DNA from: Ricinus communis
Taxonomy: Eukaryota > Streptophyta > Magnoliopsida > Malpighiales > Euphorbiaceae
Reading direction: 5' to 3'
Assembly: GCF_019578655.1 (NCBI RefSeq)
Contig: NC_063264.1
Span: 25,133,688 to 25,197,687 of the forward strand
Length of the DNA: 64,000 bases
Positions 1 through 12,309 of this stretch are shown here, piece by piece (position 1 is the first letter of the stretch; each line of letters opens with the position of its first letter). Under the pieces are notes generated by a model. That model was given only the letters and a program-made list of their open reading frames with translations, did not search any database and was not told the DNA's origin. A program made the position numbers and the translations under genes.

Positions 1-63
1 ACGATTTTTCCTTTTCTGACTCAGTAAACTCGGTTGCCAACTCATCTGCAATTCAAATCCCAT
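1..63 (-). CDS. Ubiquitin-specific protease (UBP25-like), first codons, partial
   Basis: Reading the minus strand from an ATG at 63-61 gives 21 open codons to the window edge. They include MGFELQM followed by SWQPSLLSQKRKN. From memory, Arabidopsis UBP25 (At3g14400), a deubiquitinating cysteine protease, starts with a very similar M-x-x-x-L-Q-M-x-WQPSLL-x-QKRK segment just before its catalytic GLRNLGN box. The first ATG is preferred over the second at 45-43 because both are in frame and the homologue carries the same short leader. The catalytic domain lies outside the window. The next gene inward resembles At3g14410, the numerical neighbour of At3g14400, which supports the call independently. 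The match is short, so this rests on recall plus gene order. Confidence 0.62.
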   Translation of the reverse strand, partial: MGFELQMSWQPSLLSQKRKNR

Positions 64-603
64 TCATTAATAAAATTAACACCACTACCACCATCAATAA
101 TCTCAATCACTCGATGATGATTATGATGCTGATGCTGATGTTGATTCTCGACTCTCTTCATTTGAATCCACAACCGACCACCAGCCCAGTCGCATGGTTT
201 ATACAGTAATTGAAATTCCGGGCATTTCTTTTCCTTCTTTGAATTTGTAAGGAAGGGCAGAGGCTACAGAAGCAGCAGCCCTATCAAATTAACAACCAAC
301 GCCCCAAATTTCAGTTAGGAGTTGCGAGGGCTTTTTCCTTTTTTTTCCCCTTTTCCCTCCTTCCCCTCTTTGATTTTCTGGCGATGTCGGGATCTATTTT
401 GTTTCTATTTTTTAATAAGGTTCAATTTGGCCCCTAAACTTATCGTTTTATGTCAAATCACCTCTTTTAATCTGTTTTGACCAATTTACCGCGTAATTTG
501 CTTGTTTTCTGGATCAATTTAACCCACTAGCTAGTGCGCGTGTATCAGACTGTTGCTGCTAAGGAGAGTGAATGCCCTTTTTATAATAATTAAACTCAAA
601 AAG
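64..603 (-). other. Probable 5' leader/promoter of the UBP25-like gene, then non-coding DNA
   Basis: Upstream of the UBP25-like start (higher coordinates) lies a CA/GAT-rich stretch, then a pyrimidine-rich run near 326-372. This would suit a plant 5' untranslated leader or core promoter. I see no clear TATA box. From about 412 the sequence changes to a 'ttcaatttggcccctaaac' type end that recurs in plant transposon termini. No gene is seen here. Confidence 0.35.
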
Positions 604-1647
604 TTTAGGAATGAGGTTAAATTTGGTTCCTGAATTTGTGGTTAAAGTTCAAATCATCCATTTTGGACTTTTTTCGGCTATTTTAGCCCAAAACAAGCAA
701 ATACGGCTCATTTTAACCATTTTATGGAAAAAATAAGAAAGTAAATATATTTCTCGTCCAAAAGTATATAAATATAATAAAATATAAGAAATATTAATTG
801 TGAATTCTTAAATAAAATTTAATAAATCTATAATAATAAATATTATATATAAAATTTTTAATACACCACCTCCATATTTAACTCCACCACTCCATTGACA
901 CTCCTACAACCGTCAAAACAACTAAGCAATAATAATAACTGTACTACTACCTCAATAATAACAACTCCATCAACAGTGAGACCATCAACCCCATTAACAG
1001 CAACATCATATAATAATAAAAATTAAGGAAAAAAATAACTAAAAGATTTTCATTGCTATAACCAACACCATCGAAGGCAGAACTGTATCTAATGCCATCT
1101 ATATTTATTTTTAAAAATAAATTGAAAAGTAAAATGACCAAAAAAAAAATCAAAGAAATAGCTTGTCGTTGTCATCACAATCGTTGTCACTCAATACGAC
1201 CTCAGTCTTCGCTGTCACCTTGCAGCCACAACCATCATCATCATCACCGCCCATTTTTATCATTGCCATTAACGCCCCCTGTTGCCTTACTCGTCATCGC
1301 CCATTACTACTGTCAATTTGATTTTTCTTATTTGGTGTAGAAATTTAATTTTTTGTTTGTGGGGTGAGATTTGGTTTGAGTAAGGTTTGATCTTTTTGTT
1401 TGGGTAAGATTTTAGTAGATAGAATATATTTGTTTATTAGGAAACTTTTAGCAAGAAAATATAAGAGGTAATTATTATTATTTTTAAGTATTTTTGTTGA
1501 TAAATAAAGCACGTGTCACTCGCTCTCGAGAAAAAATTAGAATGATATATATTTGCTAACTTTTGGGCTAAGGTGGACGAAAATATCAAAAAATATGATT
1601 TGAACTTTAGTGACAAGTTCAGGGCTAACTTGAACCTTATTCCAAAA
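604..1647. mobile_element. Non-autonomous DNA element with ~100-bp terminal inverted repeats
   Basis: The stretch at about 604-705 is an imperfect inverted copy of 1545-1647. Both ends contain aaagttcaaatcat and tttagccc in the same order and spacing when one is reverse-complemented. The interior of about 0.85 kb is AT-rich with no credible gene. Long terminal inverted repeats with no transposase suit a small MULE-like derivative. I do not see a clean target-site duplication. Short open frames inside have no recognisable motif. Confidence 0.55.
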
Positions 1648-3844
1648 TTCTTCTCTCTTATATCATAAAGGTCAAAAAGTGTCTTCTTATTTATTTTTCT
1701 TCTTTTAGACTCACCTTCATTAACCATATTAGAAAATTAATCGTGCATATATATGAATTTAAGAAATATGTATACAAAAAAAATGAAAGAAAAAGAACAT
1801 GCAATTATATTTTTGTTTTATATTTTCAACTCAGTTCGTCAATCTTGAAAAAACAGTTTTATTTTGTAAAATATAATTAGAGTAAAAGAAGTTAGTTGAA
1901 CTATCTACTTTATATGTACAATTTTAATCACTAGTTGCATAGTATGGAAAGTTATGCAATTAGTCAATAAAATCTAGATAATTTTCAGTCTTATCCATAC
2001 ATGGACACTAAAAAATAAAAGGTCAAGAATCATAATAAATTATACAAAATGAATACTATTATACTCTCAAAATAAACACATCACTAGAACAAAATCTAAT
2101 TTCTTACAACAAGCCGTGAAACTTTTTGTTTAAAAGAACTTCTCTCACCATATTCACTACAACCTGAATCTCTATATTTATCTTTCATTTAAATCCACTA
2201 CTATTTTCTCTCTTTTTCCTCCTATCTATTCCCACCACCTTGTGGCTATCACCATTGCCTTAGATCAATAAGCTATGGTTATGAAACCGAATCTTTGATA
2301 CCTTATTCAATATTACCCATCAGCAAAACACAATACTATAAACAAGATCAAAGTTCTTATTTGTTTGATTAGAAAAATAAGAGAAATATTATTGGTAAGG
2401 GAAAGGATGTCAATTTTAGAGAATTTAAAAATTAAAATTTTAGTTTAGAATTTAAAAATTGGAGAGTTCTTCTTAATTAACTAAAAAAACTAATATATAT
2501 ATATAACAAAATTAAATAATACTATTAAAATATATTGTTTATAAATAATTTCTTAATTTGTTAAAATTATGTACATGTCATGCTCTCTTTTATTTGAAGA
2601 GATGGAGCTAATTGAGCCAGAAGTCACAAGTTTTATGTAAATTGGCCAAAAAAAAAGTAAAAAAGGCTAATTTGGCATGATGTGAGTTAGCAGGAAAATT
2701 GAACCTTAATTCTTTCTTTTTTTATTTATACTGTAATTCATAAATAATTTTAGAAAAAATACAAATATTTCTTAATAGTTAGACCAATAGTCATATTAAA
2801 GCTTAATATTTTTCATTTTGTCCCAATTTTGATCCTACACTCATAAAAACAACACTCTTAGAGACTAAAATAAAACTAAATAGTTGTCTTATTTGAAAGA
2901 AATTATATTTAAAATCAGGTTTTCTATATCATTATTTGACATGAAGAATAATCCAATAGAAAACTAACATGTAATCCAACCTTAAGTTTTTCTAGTACTC
3001 TAACTTTTCTTGTTTAGGTTAACTTGTGCCCTTTTAGTGCTGAGCTGGATAAAAACTTATTATGTTCTTATTTCTCTTTTTTTTTTTATATAACCAAAAA
3101 TTAAACAAGGAAGTAAACTAGAAAATAGAGAAGGAATTAAATAGATAATTTGGGGAATATCGATTGAAATTTAGCTCCAAAGCACTTTCCCTTTCCCACT
3201 ACAATATTCAGAAAGTTCGCCAAGCGGAGTACAAGAGCAACATAGAGGCCTGTAGATTTTGGGTCTGATGTTGATGAAGTGAAGAAACCGTCTCCCTTCT
3301 TTATTTTCATCTTTATCCAAAATTAATTTATCACCCTTAAGTTTCAAATGTAAAACATAACAATTGGCATCACATTCATTTTTATCATCATCGTTTACAA
3401 CTAACTACAAATGAAGTTATTGTAAATCTAATTACAAAAGACTAAACAAGTATTCTTACTATAAAATTAGAGAATGTAGACTAGAGCTTCAAGAAAGACT
3501 ATATAGACAAAACATAATCCTAGTTGAAGCTTATTCGATCATTTTATAAGATAAGTGAAAATTCAATTTTTTAGTCTTTTTATTAGATTGCAAAAGAATT
3601 ATTTAATAAAGAAATGGTGTAAAAATTTTAAAATAACATGATGAGCTTATAAATAAGAGGCATAAGAAAATCTTCAACAAGCTCAAAAAAGAAAACAAAA
3701 GACTGATAATTGAAACATAAAATTTAGGAAGACTGAGAAAGGCAATTTTGATATTGATGTTGCTAGTTTGTAAATAGAATTGTTGAAATTCGGGTCAGGT
3801 TGCCATGAGAGATTGAGCTAAACTCATTTGTATTTATAATTATA
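1648..3844. other. AT-rich intergenic DNA, no gene recognised
   Basis: About 2.2 kb between two inverted-repeat elements. I see no splice-consistent coding region, RNA gene or LTR. A less AT-rich patch at about 3180-3300 could be an old gene or retroelement remnant but has no motif I recognise. Confidence 0.4.
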
Positions 3845-4392
3845 TAAATAAAAGGAATAAGTACAAAAAAAATCTTGTAATTTCACTATTTTATAACTTT
3901 TAGTATGTGATTTTTCTCAACAAAAAAGAGAGGTATGTGGTTACAGGTCATGACAAATAAATATATCTCATCATTAAAGAATATCGATTTATAAAGATTC
4001 AATCACATTTACTCTTATCAGCTATCATTATCATGTTGTCCATATTTGATAACATGAGTTTGGAGCTTAATAACTCTTAATTTCTATATTTAACAATTAA
4101 ATCATAGTTTAAGAAGTCATTAATTCGATAAGATCGATTTAATAGTCAAACAATAACGTTTTGAGTTGTTAAGTTCTAAAATCCATATTATCATATATGA
4201 GAAATATAATAATGAAAGCTGATCAAAGTAAAGATAACTAAATTCCTTCTAGTTGATATTTTCAATGGCGAAATACTTTTTTTATCGTGATTTTTAACTA
4301 CATGTCTCTTTTTAACTATAAACAAAATAAATACTAAAAATTGTCAAAAGGTGAAACTACAAGATATCTTTTTGTACTTATCTTATAATAAA
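3845..4392. mobile_element. MITE-like element with ~110-bp terminal inverted repeats
   Basis: The left end at 3845-3960 matches the reverse complement of 4265-4392 over more than 100 bases. Shared blocks include aataagtac, atcttgta, tttcac, ttttagtat, and a pyrimidine/AG tract. The interior contains shorter imperfect palindromes and no coding capacity. The total of about 550 bp fits a miniature inverted-repeat element. The superfamily is not assigned because no clear target duplication is visible. Confidence 0.6.
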
Positions 4393-6236
4393 TAAAAAAG
4401 AGAAAATTATCCAATATATTCATAACCACCATGTAGTTATTACCATGTAGTTACCAATACTTGGATATATTCCATGTAAAGTTGGATGAGACAAGAGAGA
4501 TGATAGTTCTTCAATTTTTACTTCTACTCTCTCACCTCTAAGAAAAATTCTCTTTACAATTATGATCAATATACAAAGGATTTGGGTTGTGAATCAATAA
4601 TCCATATCCTAATAATTTGCATTCCGACTCAATATTAGATTTAACACAATTTGTGGATTGATAAAAGAGATTAATGATCTTACTTAATTCATTTATATTT
4701 TTTTGCAATTTAATAATAAAAAATTAAATCATTTGAAGAAAGTGGAATTGGAACAAAAGAAAGAAGTGCTCAAGGCAAGCCTAAATATGAAAATTATTGT
4801 AATAATTGTTGTAATTTACTTAGTTGTTACTGTAATTAATGAGATTAGATTAATTGTTGATTGTATTTTGAAAATCTTATAATACTAGTATGATTATTTT
4901 GAATAAAATAATTAAATTAATATATATACTATCGGTGCTTGTATAGCAATTAAAAAATGAAACTAAAAAAACCTATAAAATGTTATGATTTGAGTATAAT
5001 AATTGGTAGAATATTCATTACATTAAAGAAAGCTAAAAGAAAGCTAATAACATGGTAAAATAAGAAATTTCATCAACTTTGTATAAAGAAACAACTACTA
5101 TAAAAAATTGAAGTATGTTCATATATTAATTACAAAAGACTAGTGGAACTAAAAGTATATTGATATAGTTGTTATATTTTCTTCAAAATTGATAAAAGAA
5201 TCGATTTTATAGATAAAAATTACATAAAACAACTACATCATTATTCTATAAAAGAGAATCAACAATTGCATTATATGACTATATCCAAAAAAATAAAAGG
5301 ATTATGACTATATAAAATAAAATTAGTATCATCATGGCTAAGGTGAATAAAAAAATTGAAAAAATCAAACCGACTGGAATCGAATATCAATGGATTCGAT
5401 CAATAGAAAATAAATTATAAAAATATTTAATAAATAAAATATATAAAATTTAAATTTCAATGTGAAACTTAAAGAGTTTTATTTTAACAATATTTATATC
5501 CTTAAAGAAGTCCCCTTAAAGCTCCCACGCAAGGATTAAGAAATATATAGTATCGAGTTGTCTCAATTATTATAAAATATAATTTTATATGAGTAAAATA
5601 TTAGTTTATCAAAATATATAAATTCTCTTTAGAATTCTTTTTCATTTCAGTAAATTTCTTTTTGTTTTTCCTACTCTATTAATACTTTCTTTCTTAATGA
5701 ATAAAGATAAAATTAGAAAAGAAGTAATTAATACTTTATTAGTTGCTTAAAATAATATTTAAATTAAAATAAGAAAATAATTTCTTTTAAATGACATCTA
5801 TTTTAGAATAAAGAAAGTACTATAATTTATAGAGGAGATGAATAATTAAGTAGTTTAATTAAATTCATGAAACTTTAGTTTAATAATAAATAGAAAAAAT
5901 ATGAAAATAAAAGAGATTTGTTATATGAATTTTTTTAATAGAATTTATCATGTTTGTCATTTATAAAAATAAATGGGTACATCTTGACATATAATTATAT
6001 CATAATAAAAATAATTAATGAATATAAAAATAAAATAAAATAAAATATTTCCACCAAAAATTTCTTATGGTTCCCGTATGTTTCTTTTTGATAAATTTAA
6101 TACAATAATATAAAATAAAATATTGAACTAATAATATATCAAGAAGCTACAAAAAGAACTTTACTAAAGAGAAAGTGAAGTTTATTTATAATAATAATAA
6201 TGATGAAATTAAAATAATTCATCAAATTTGAGTGTC

Positions 6237-6277
<41 letters not shown>

Positions 6278-7015
6278 ATTTAAAATAATTTTTCTTATTG
6301 AAAATAATTAAATTAACACTAACGGGATAAATACTAGTAAGGATTTTTATGAGTTACATAAATTTGGATACCCATATAAACTTTAGATGAATTACATATG
6401 AATAATTAGGTTATTTAAGATTTACTCTCTTTATAGTCAACCCACATCTATCTATTTGCCACTTCTAATCATAAGTTATATTACTGAAATTAGGAGGGTT
6501 GATTATAAAGTAAAATTAATTTAAAAATACTTGCTCGCTTCCTCTTTCCACACGCGTCACTCGTTCATGATTCGGATGAACTTCTTATTTGATTTTACAC
6601 TTCAAAAAAAAAGTTCTTGCATTTTATTACTAGCTCCCTATGATGCTTTAATAAGTATGAGAAATTGAAACAGTATAAAAATTCTAAAAATTAAAAAATT
6701 ATTCTACTAGGCATAGTGATCCCTTAGGAACTCTTTAATTTCATTACAATAAGAGTAAATTTTCATGAATGGCATCCAAGCAATTAGTTAGGACTGAATA
6801 GAAACTTTTTTAGACTCGATAAAAAGATTAAGAGTTTACGGACTGAAGTAAAAATTGAAATTTTTACGAGGGCTAAAATAGAATTAAGAATTAAGTCGTG
6901 TGGTCCCTTGTCCATCCAGAACAGCAATGTGCTATTCACATGGCAGCAGCACCGGACTACTCCCATATCAAACTATAGAGGTCGTAAACAAAAGGGGATG
7001 TTCATAGAGAAGGCA
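4393..7015. other. AT-rich intergenic DNA upstream of the translocator gene
   Basis: No coding region is recognised. The sequence is very AT-rich with one (AAT)n microsatellite at 6237-6275. The last few hundred bases should include the promoter and leader of the translocator gene, but no strong TATA box stands out. An in-frame upstream ATG at 6998 precedes the preferred start. Confidence 0.4.
6237..6275. repeat. (AAT)n microsatellite
   Basis: Uninterrupted trinucleotide repeat of about 13 units within AT-rich intergenic DNA. A nearby short (AAT) tract lies at about 6189-6202. Confidence 0.9.
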
Positions 7016-9953
7016 ATGGCAGATCGGGCGAGACTCCTAACTTACGCTTATATTCTTCTTTATATCGCTCTCTCCAGTGGCCAGATCTTCTTTAACAAGG
7101 TCAAACTTTTCTTTTCCTTACTTTCTTATTTTTCTCTGTAAAATTTCAGTTTCTTAACTTATTTGGTAACTGCATTGGAAAAAAAAAATGTAGAAATACC
7201 CACTTTTCTTTTTGATTTGATGCAACAATATTTGGTCTGAAACTGTTATGGTGTTTGATACAGTTTCTGGGTTTAATTTTGGAGATGCTTTAAACTATTA
7301 ATTATTCAAGTACAGAGCATATGAAGATGATGCGATGAGTTGTTACAAACTCAATAGAAAATGATCCCAGAAGTACCACAATGAAAGACCCGCAATTTAT
7401 TTTCTTTTTGTTTATTCAAATTTCAAGAATAAATTGTCTTAGTTTGATAACTTATGTCAGGTTTCTTTAAAATACATAACTTTCAGCATTTATATATGAA
7501 TGTTCTTATATATGATATCTTATAGGGTCTTCACATGGATATGATTAAGTATGGCTATTTATTTATTCGTAATCTATGTATATAGGCTTGTTTGGGATAA
7601 ATCATGTGCAAAAACTCAATTCAGTTAAATCCTTTCAACATCATGCTGCGGTCACTTTTTATATGATCTCATGAATTCTAGCAACTATTAGCTCTCCAGA
7701 CATGAGAATTGACTAAATGGAATTGAATCAGATTGAATATTTCGTTTTTAATAATTTTCCAAAGACACTGATAATCTTTCTCAGATTTGGCTAATGAGAT
7801 CTGGTTGACATTTTTTTTGCAGTGGGTTTTGTCATCTAAGGAAATTAACTTTCCTTACCCTCTTGGATTGACTCTACTTCACATGGTCTTCTCTTCTGTT
7901 TTATGTTTTATACTAACCAAAGTTTTTAAGGTACTAGCTTAGTCTTATGTTAGGGTCTCTTATCTAGTGAGTAGTTTTTCTTATTCAATTCATAGTCTTA
8001 ATTGATGACTTTTCATAGGTCATGAAAGTTGAGGATGGAATGACACTAGAAATGTAAGTAATAGTACTTATATAATTTCCTTTTACATGCGTTCATACAC
8101 ATCCTTTCCAATTTTCATTTTATAGAGCTTAATGTCAGTCCTCTATCTGATGGATCTTCATATATTAGATATGCAACGTCAGTTGTTCCAATAGGTGCAA
8201 TGTTTGCAATGACTCTTTGGCTGGGAAACACTGCCTACCTGTATATTTCTGTGGCTTTTGCACAAATGTTGAAGGCTATTAGTAAGTGTTCATTGTTTTG
8301 TTTTTTATTACATCTTAATAAATTGCAATGAACAGATATATTTGAATCCATGTGCTCTCTTCTTGAAAAGTTTACCTTCATCTTCAAACCAAGGCACTGA
8401 TTCATAGTAAGTTATGACTCTGTAGAGAAGTAATTATCCGGAGCAATTCCAGTTATATCTATGATGCTGAGTTTGTTTTATTGCCTTTCTGCTTGGGATA
8501 AAGTAGCATGTTTGTTTGATCAATCAGATAGTTTCGTTTGGAAATATCCAGTATGGCTACTTATGACAGGACTTAATTTCTTCAATGAGATTTGCAGTGC
8601 CAGTTGCTGTTTTCATTCTTGGAGTAGCTGCTGGACTTGAGGTGATGAGCTGCAGAATGCTGTTAATAATGTCAGTGATCAGTTTTGGTGTTCTTGTGGC
8701 TTCTTATGGAGAGATCAATATTAACTGGATTGGAGTTGTGTATCAGATGGGTGGAGTTGTTGGGGAAGCCTTAAGACTTATATTCATGGAAATTCTAGTG
8801 AAAAGGAAGGGTCTGAAATTAAATCCTATTTCTATGATGTACTATGTTAGTCCCTGCAGGCATGTATTATATTTAACTTGTAAACCATCATGATTTTGGA
8901 ATCATTTCTTTCTAGTTCTATGTAAGGGAAAAGTTAGCCTGTGCGGATCTGACTGTCATTTTGCTTTGCAGTGCGCTTTGTCTATTTATTCCTTGGATCT
9001 TTCTAGAGAAGCCAAAGATGGAAGCACATGCATGGAACTTTCCACCTCTTGTGCTAACACTCAACTCTCTTTGTACTTTTGCACTCAACCTATCAGTTTT
9101 CCTCGTGATCTCTCATACTAGTGCTCTGACCATTCGCGTGGCTGGAGTTGTTAAGGACTGGGTTGTCGTCTTGCTGTCTGCTCTTCTATTTGCAGACACG
9201 AAGCTCACAGTTATAAATCTGTTTGGTTATGGCATTGGTCAGTATCTAAACAACAATAAATAAATCACTGCTGTCTGCATCTCTTTTTCGATTAGGCAAC
9301 TTGAAGGCAGGCCAGAAATTCTCATCCTGCTGATTTCCAGAGAAATTGGTCAAGGGTGGGAGTGGTGGGGGCAGAATTAGCAATTATGAAAATTTGCTTG
9401 AGATGCAATTAGTGAAACGAGAAACTTTAAATTGTTTGGGGAGCGCTAACACTTTTTAGGCAAAACGTGCTTCCTGTCATTTGCCACTAGGAATTTTAAG
9501 CTGTTGAATTTTTCAGAACTGCTCTTCTACCCTTAGATTGGCTACGCATTAGATTGACGCTATTAAGAATGGATGTTGGAAAATGTGCAGTTTAGAGTGT
9601 CAAGTGTGGTTTGCAAAATGCATTCAAGGATCATACTTTTTAAATTTTTTTTTTTTTTCTGACACTTCTCATCAGCATATAACTAGATTAAGAAAGGTTA
9701 TTAACTTAAATGGAGATAAAAATTTCTTTAGCAGCTGAGTAGGTGTGGTCGGGACTGAAAGTCGAACCTTTTTCTTTCGTTAATCATACTAAATCCAGTT
9801 TTATTTATTATTCTTTTTTCATATGCAGCAATTGCTGGTGTAGCTGCGTATAATAACCACAAGTTAGTGAAGGAAGCTTCCCGACGCAGTTCTGATGAAG
9901 CACAGTCTGTTGAATCCGTACCATTGACTGCAACAACAAATTCCAATGGTTAA
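7016..9953 (+). CDS. Probable sugar phosphate/phosphate translocator (At3g14410-like), seven exons
   Basis: Exons: 7016-7099, 7823-7930, 8019-8053, 8169-8281, 8598-8859, 8972-9237, 9829-9953. They total 993 nt, or 330 residues plus stop, and every junction phase is consistent. The product is a many-membrane-span carrier of the triose-phosphate-translocator/drug-metabolite superfamily and closely follows Arabidopsis At3g14410 as I recall it. Recognisable stretches are TYAYILLYIALSSGQIFFNK at the start, LWLGNTAYLYISVAFAQMLK in the middle and HTSALTIRVAGVVKDWVVVL near the C-terminus. The Lys-Asp after GVV places it in the 'KD' clade, whose substrates are mostly undefined; members exchange phosphorylated or nucleotide-linked sugars across endomembranes or plastid membranes. 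The start follows the homologue; an in-frame ATG 18 nt upstream would add six residues. Intron 5 needs a GC donor at 8860-8861 in place of GT. The reading frame is intact. Confidence 0.95.
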
Positions 9954-10290
9954 GATGTACTTTAAAAGTTGTCTTCCAAGAAATTTTGAAGGTATGTAAT
10001 CATGCACAATTTAATCCTCTGATTGCTGTTCTGCAATTGATTGTAAAATGTTAGGCATATCTTCTGTTATTTCATTCTGATAATATTCATGGTTGGTTGC
10101 AACAAACTCTCAATGTTTGTTCTTCATCAGTGCTCAAGTTTATCATTCTGTGAATTGTCTCAGCTGCCCCATATTGGGTTATTTTTTGTGCTGGTATGGA
10201 GCTGAAGCAAGTGGATATACCAATGTGTAAAGATGTAAAATCCAGAATCATAATCATCTAAAGAACATCTGCTGAAGGCTTTGAAATGTT
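9954..10290 (+). other. 3' untranslated region of the translocator, probably containing an intron
   Basis: After the stop codon the sequence continues to a good donor (gtatgt at 9992-9997) and a matching acceptor ending at 10130 (ttcttcatcag). This would be a 3'-UTR intron of about 139 bp. The end of the transcript is not clear; no canonical AATAAA was found close by. A 113-residue open frame further on (10286-10627) has no recognised motif. Confidence 0.45.
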
Positions 10291-11247
10291 TGCATATTGC
10301 TGTTGTACAAACTGGATTTTCTCTTTAAGTTTTGTGGAGGGGAGGAGCAAAGGAAGTAAAGCAATTGTTGGGATACCTGTAGTTATGTGCATTCATTCTT
10401 TTTCCACAACATTTTCAAACACCAAGTCCAATTATGCATATGTTACAATGATTTGTTGGAAAGTGCTGTGCACCGTGGGCACATTCTTCATTGAATATAT
10501 GCATCCATATGTGAAACCAAATGTATACGGTGTATATTCTCCTTTTCTTATGAATACAAGCTTTTACATGGTTCTATTCATAGAGTTACATATGCTGCTA
10601 GCAGAGTTAAAAAGAAATTCATTTTGAAAATAATTGAGATTACAAGACACTAAGTTGTTTTCGATCTCAATATCAAAGATTATTATCATAATGGTTTTTC
10701 CTGCTGACTCCCAATTGAATTCAAGATTGCTCGAGAGTGAGGCTATATATAGAAACGAAAATTCTTGCTTACTCTAGGTGTATACATTACCATATTTTGT
10801 AAAACAGTCGGACATTCAATATGCAGGTCCGGACAAGCTTTTCTGGCACTATTCTAGCGAGAATATTATTTGGTTGAATCTGCTTATTAGACATGCAGCT
10901 GAAGAGGATAAATAAACCTAGTAAGCAGTATGGAGTTTGGAATCTGCCACTATAATTGGGGCACTTCATGTGGAGATTTCTGAAGGAAATTCTACCAACT
11001 ACGGGCAACATCTTTGATAGAACAGGTTTTGGAGATGATTTTTGTAAGAGGTTTGTAGTTCATGCTTTGAAGGACTATCATTGGGTTAGGAAGGACTACA
11101 GTTAACTAGGAAATAGGGCATGGCTATCTTAAGAAGTAATGTTGATTTAATAGAAAATTGGAGGCAAATCCTCTCGAGTGGCAAGTAATCAACCATAGTG
11201 AAATGCCTAATGCTCTAAATTAAGTTTTGATGTTTGAATTTGAATGC
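10291..11247. other. Intergenic DNA downstream of the translocator, no gene recognised
   Basis: Moderately AT-rich sequence without splice-supported coding capacity or transposon hallmarks that I can identify. It could be part of an extended 3' UTR or old transposon DNA. Confidence 0.35.
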
Positions 11248-11420
11248 CTTAAATAATGAGTAAAACAACACTAGCAATATGTCTTAATGTTTTAGAGTGA
11301 ATTTTGAACGCTTAAAGTGGTAAATAGAACAATACTAGCAATATGCCATATGATTTTTGCTTAAAGTGGCAAATGGAATAATACTAGCAATGTGCCATAT
11401 GATTTTTGCTTAAAGTGATA
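11248..11420. repeat. Short tandem repeat array, 49-bp unit
   Basis: A unit beginning cttaaagtgg and containing actagcaat starts at 11311, recurs 49 bp later at 11360, and begins a third time at 11409. A more diverged longer copy precedes them from about 11248. The array is non-coding minisatellite-type sequence. Confidence 0.75.
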
Positions 11421-11721
11421 AGTATCACACTAACAAATCCTATAGATTAAGTTTGTCCGCCTGAAGTAATTAAAGTGGAAAAATAGGATAAAAATTTCTG
11501 ATCTTTCCTCGTTGTATCACCAAAGACTTCGAACTTCAATTTGTAACACAAAATCCTTCCAATTACAAATTATGTAACGGTAAAACCTTTGATGTCACAT
11601 CTTGTTTGAATGGACATGGCAGCTGATGTATTGAACACAAAAACTTTTGATAGATTAATAATCCACTTAAGCTACCATCATGTCCTACTACCTCAGCTCA
11701 TTAATTGTGCTATGTCAAAAC

Positions 11722-11726
<5 letters not shown>

Positions 11727-11767
<41 letters not shown>
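11727..11767. repeat. (TC)n microsatellite
   Basis: About 20 uninterrupted TC units followed by a T-rich tail; non-coding. Confidence 0.95.
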
Positions 11768-11771
<4 letters not shown>

Positions 11772-12309
11772 CGAAGCTAATACAAGCTATCAACTCTAAT
11801 CTCAACTAACTACAAAAATTTCCTAAGTTATCAACCTAAAACCTTCAGGTTTCTTAGTCATTTGTAAGAAAAGGAATTTATGAGACAAACGATATACAAA
11901 ACCCTCTGAAAAATGTTTAAGCGCTAGAAAAAAAGCCATTGTTAGTTGATGGTGGGGCTGTTGTGGCATTTAATAGAAGAAAGAGACAAGTTGCTGGGAC
12001 CACAAGTTCAGGATGGTGACAACAGGAGCTTCAGGTAGATGCTTGTATAGCTTTACTATTGCTATTTCTTTTATGTTATTTGATAACAATGCATTGGGAT
12101 TGTTAATTAAAATGAAATTACTATTAATTATACAAAGATTGCACTTGTTGAGTTTGAGAAATTTAGGATAAACTATTGAATTGAGGCTTTAGAACATATT
12201 GCTATTAAATGACATGTTTGCTTGTATTGTCCATGAATGAAACTAGAAAACTGTTAAAATGCAACATGTCTTGTGCTATTTAATACTATCGTAGTTGCTT
12301 TGCATCATG

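Noticed and set aside
10286..10627. 113-codon open frame downstream of the translocator
   Set aside because: No recognisable motif, ordinary non-coding composition and position in the likely 3' UTR or beyond.
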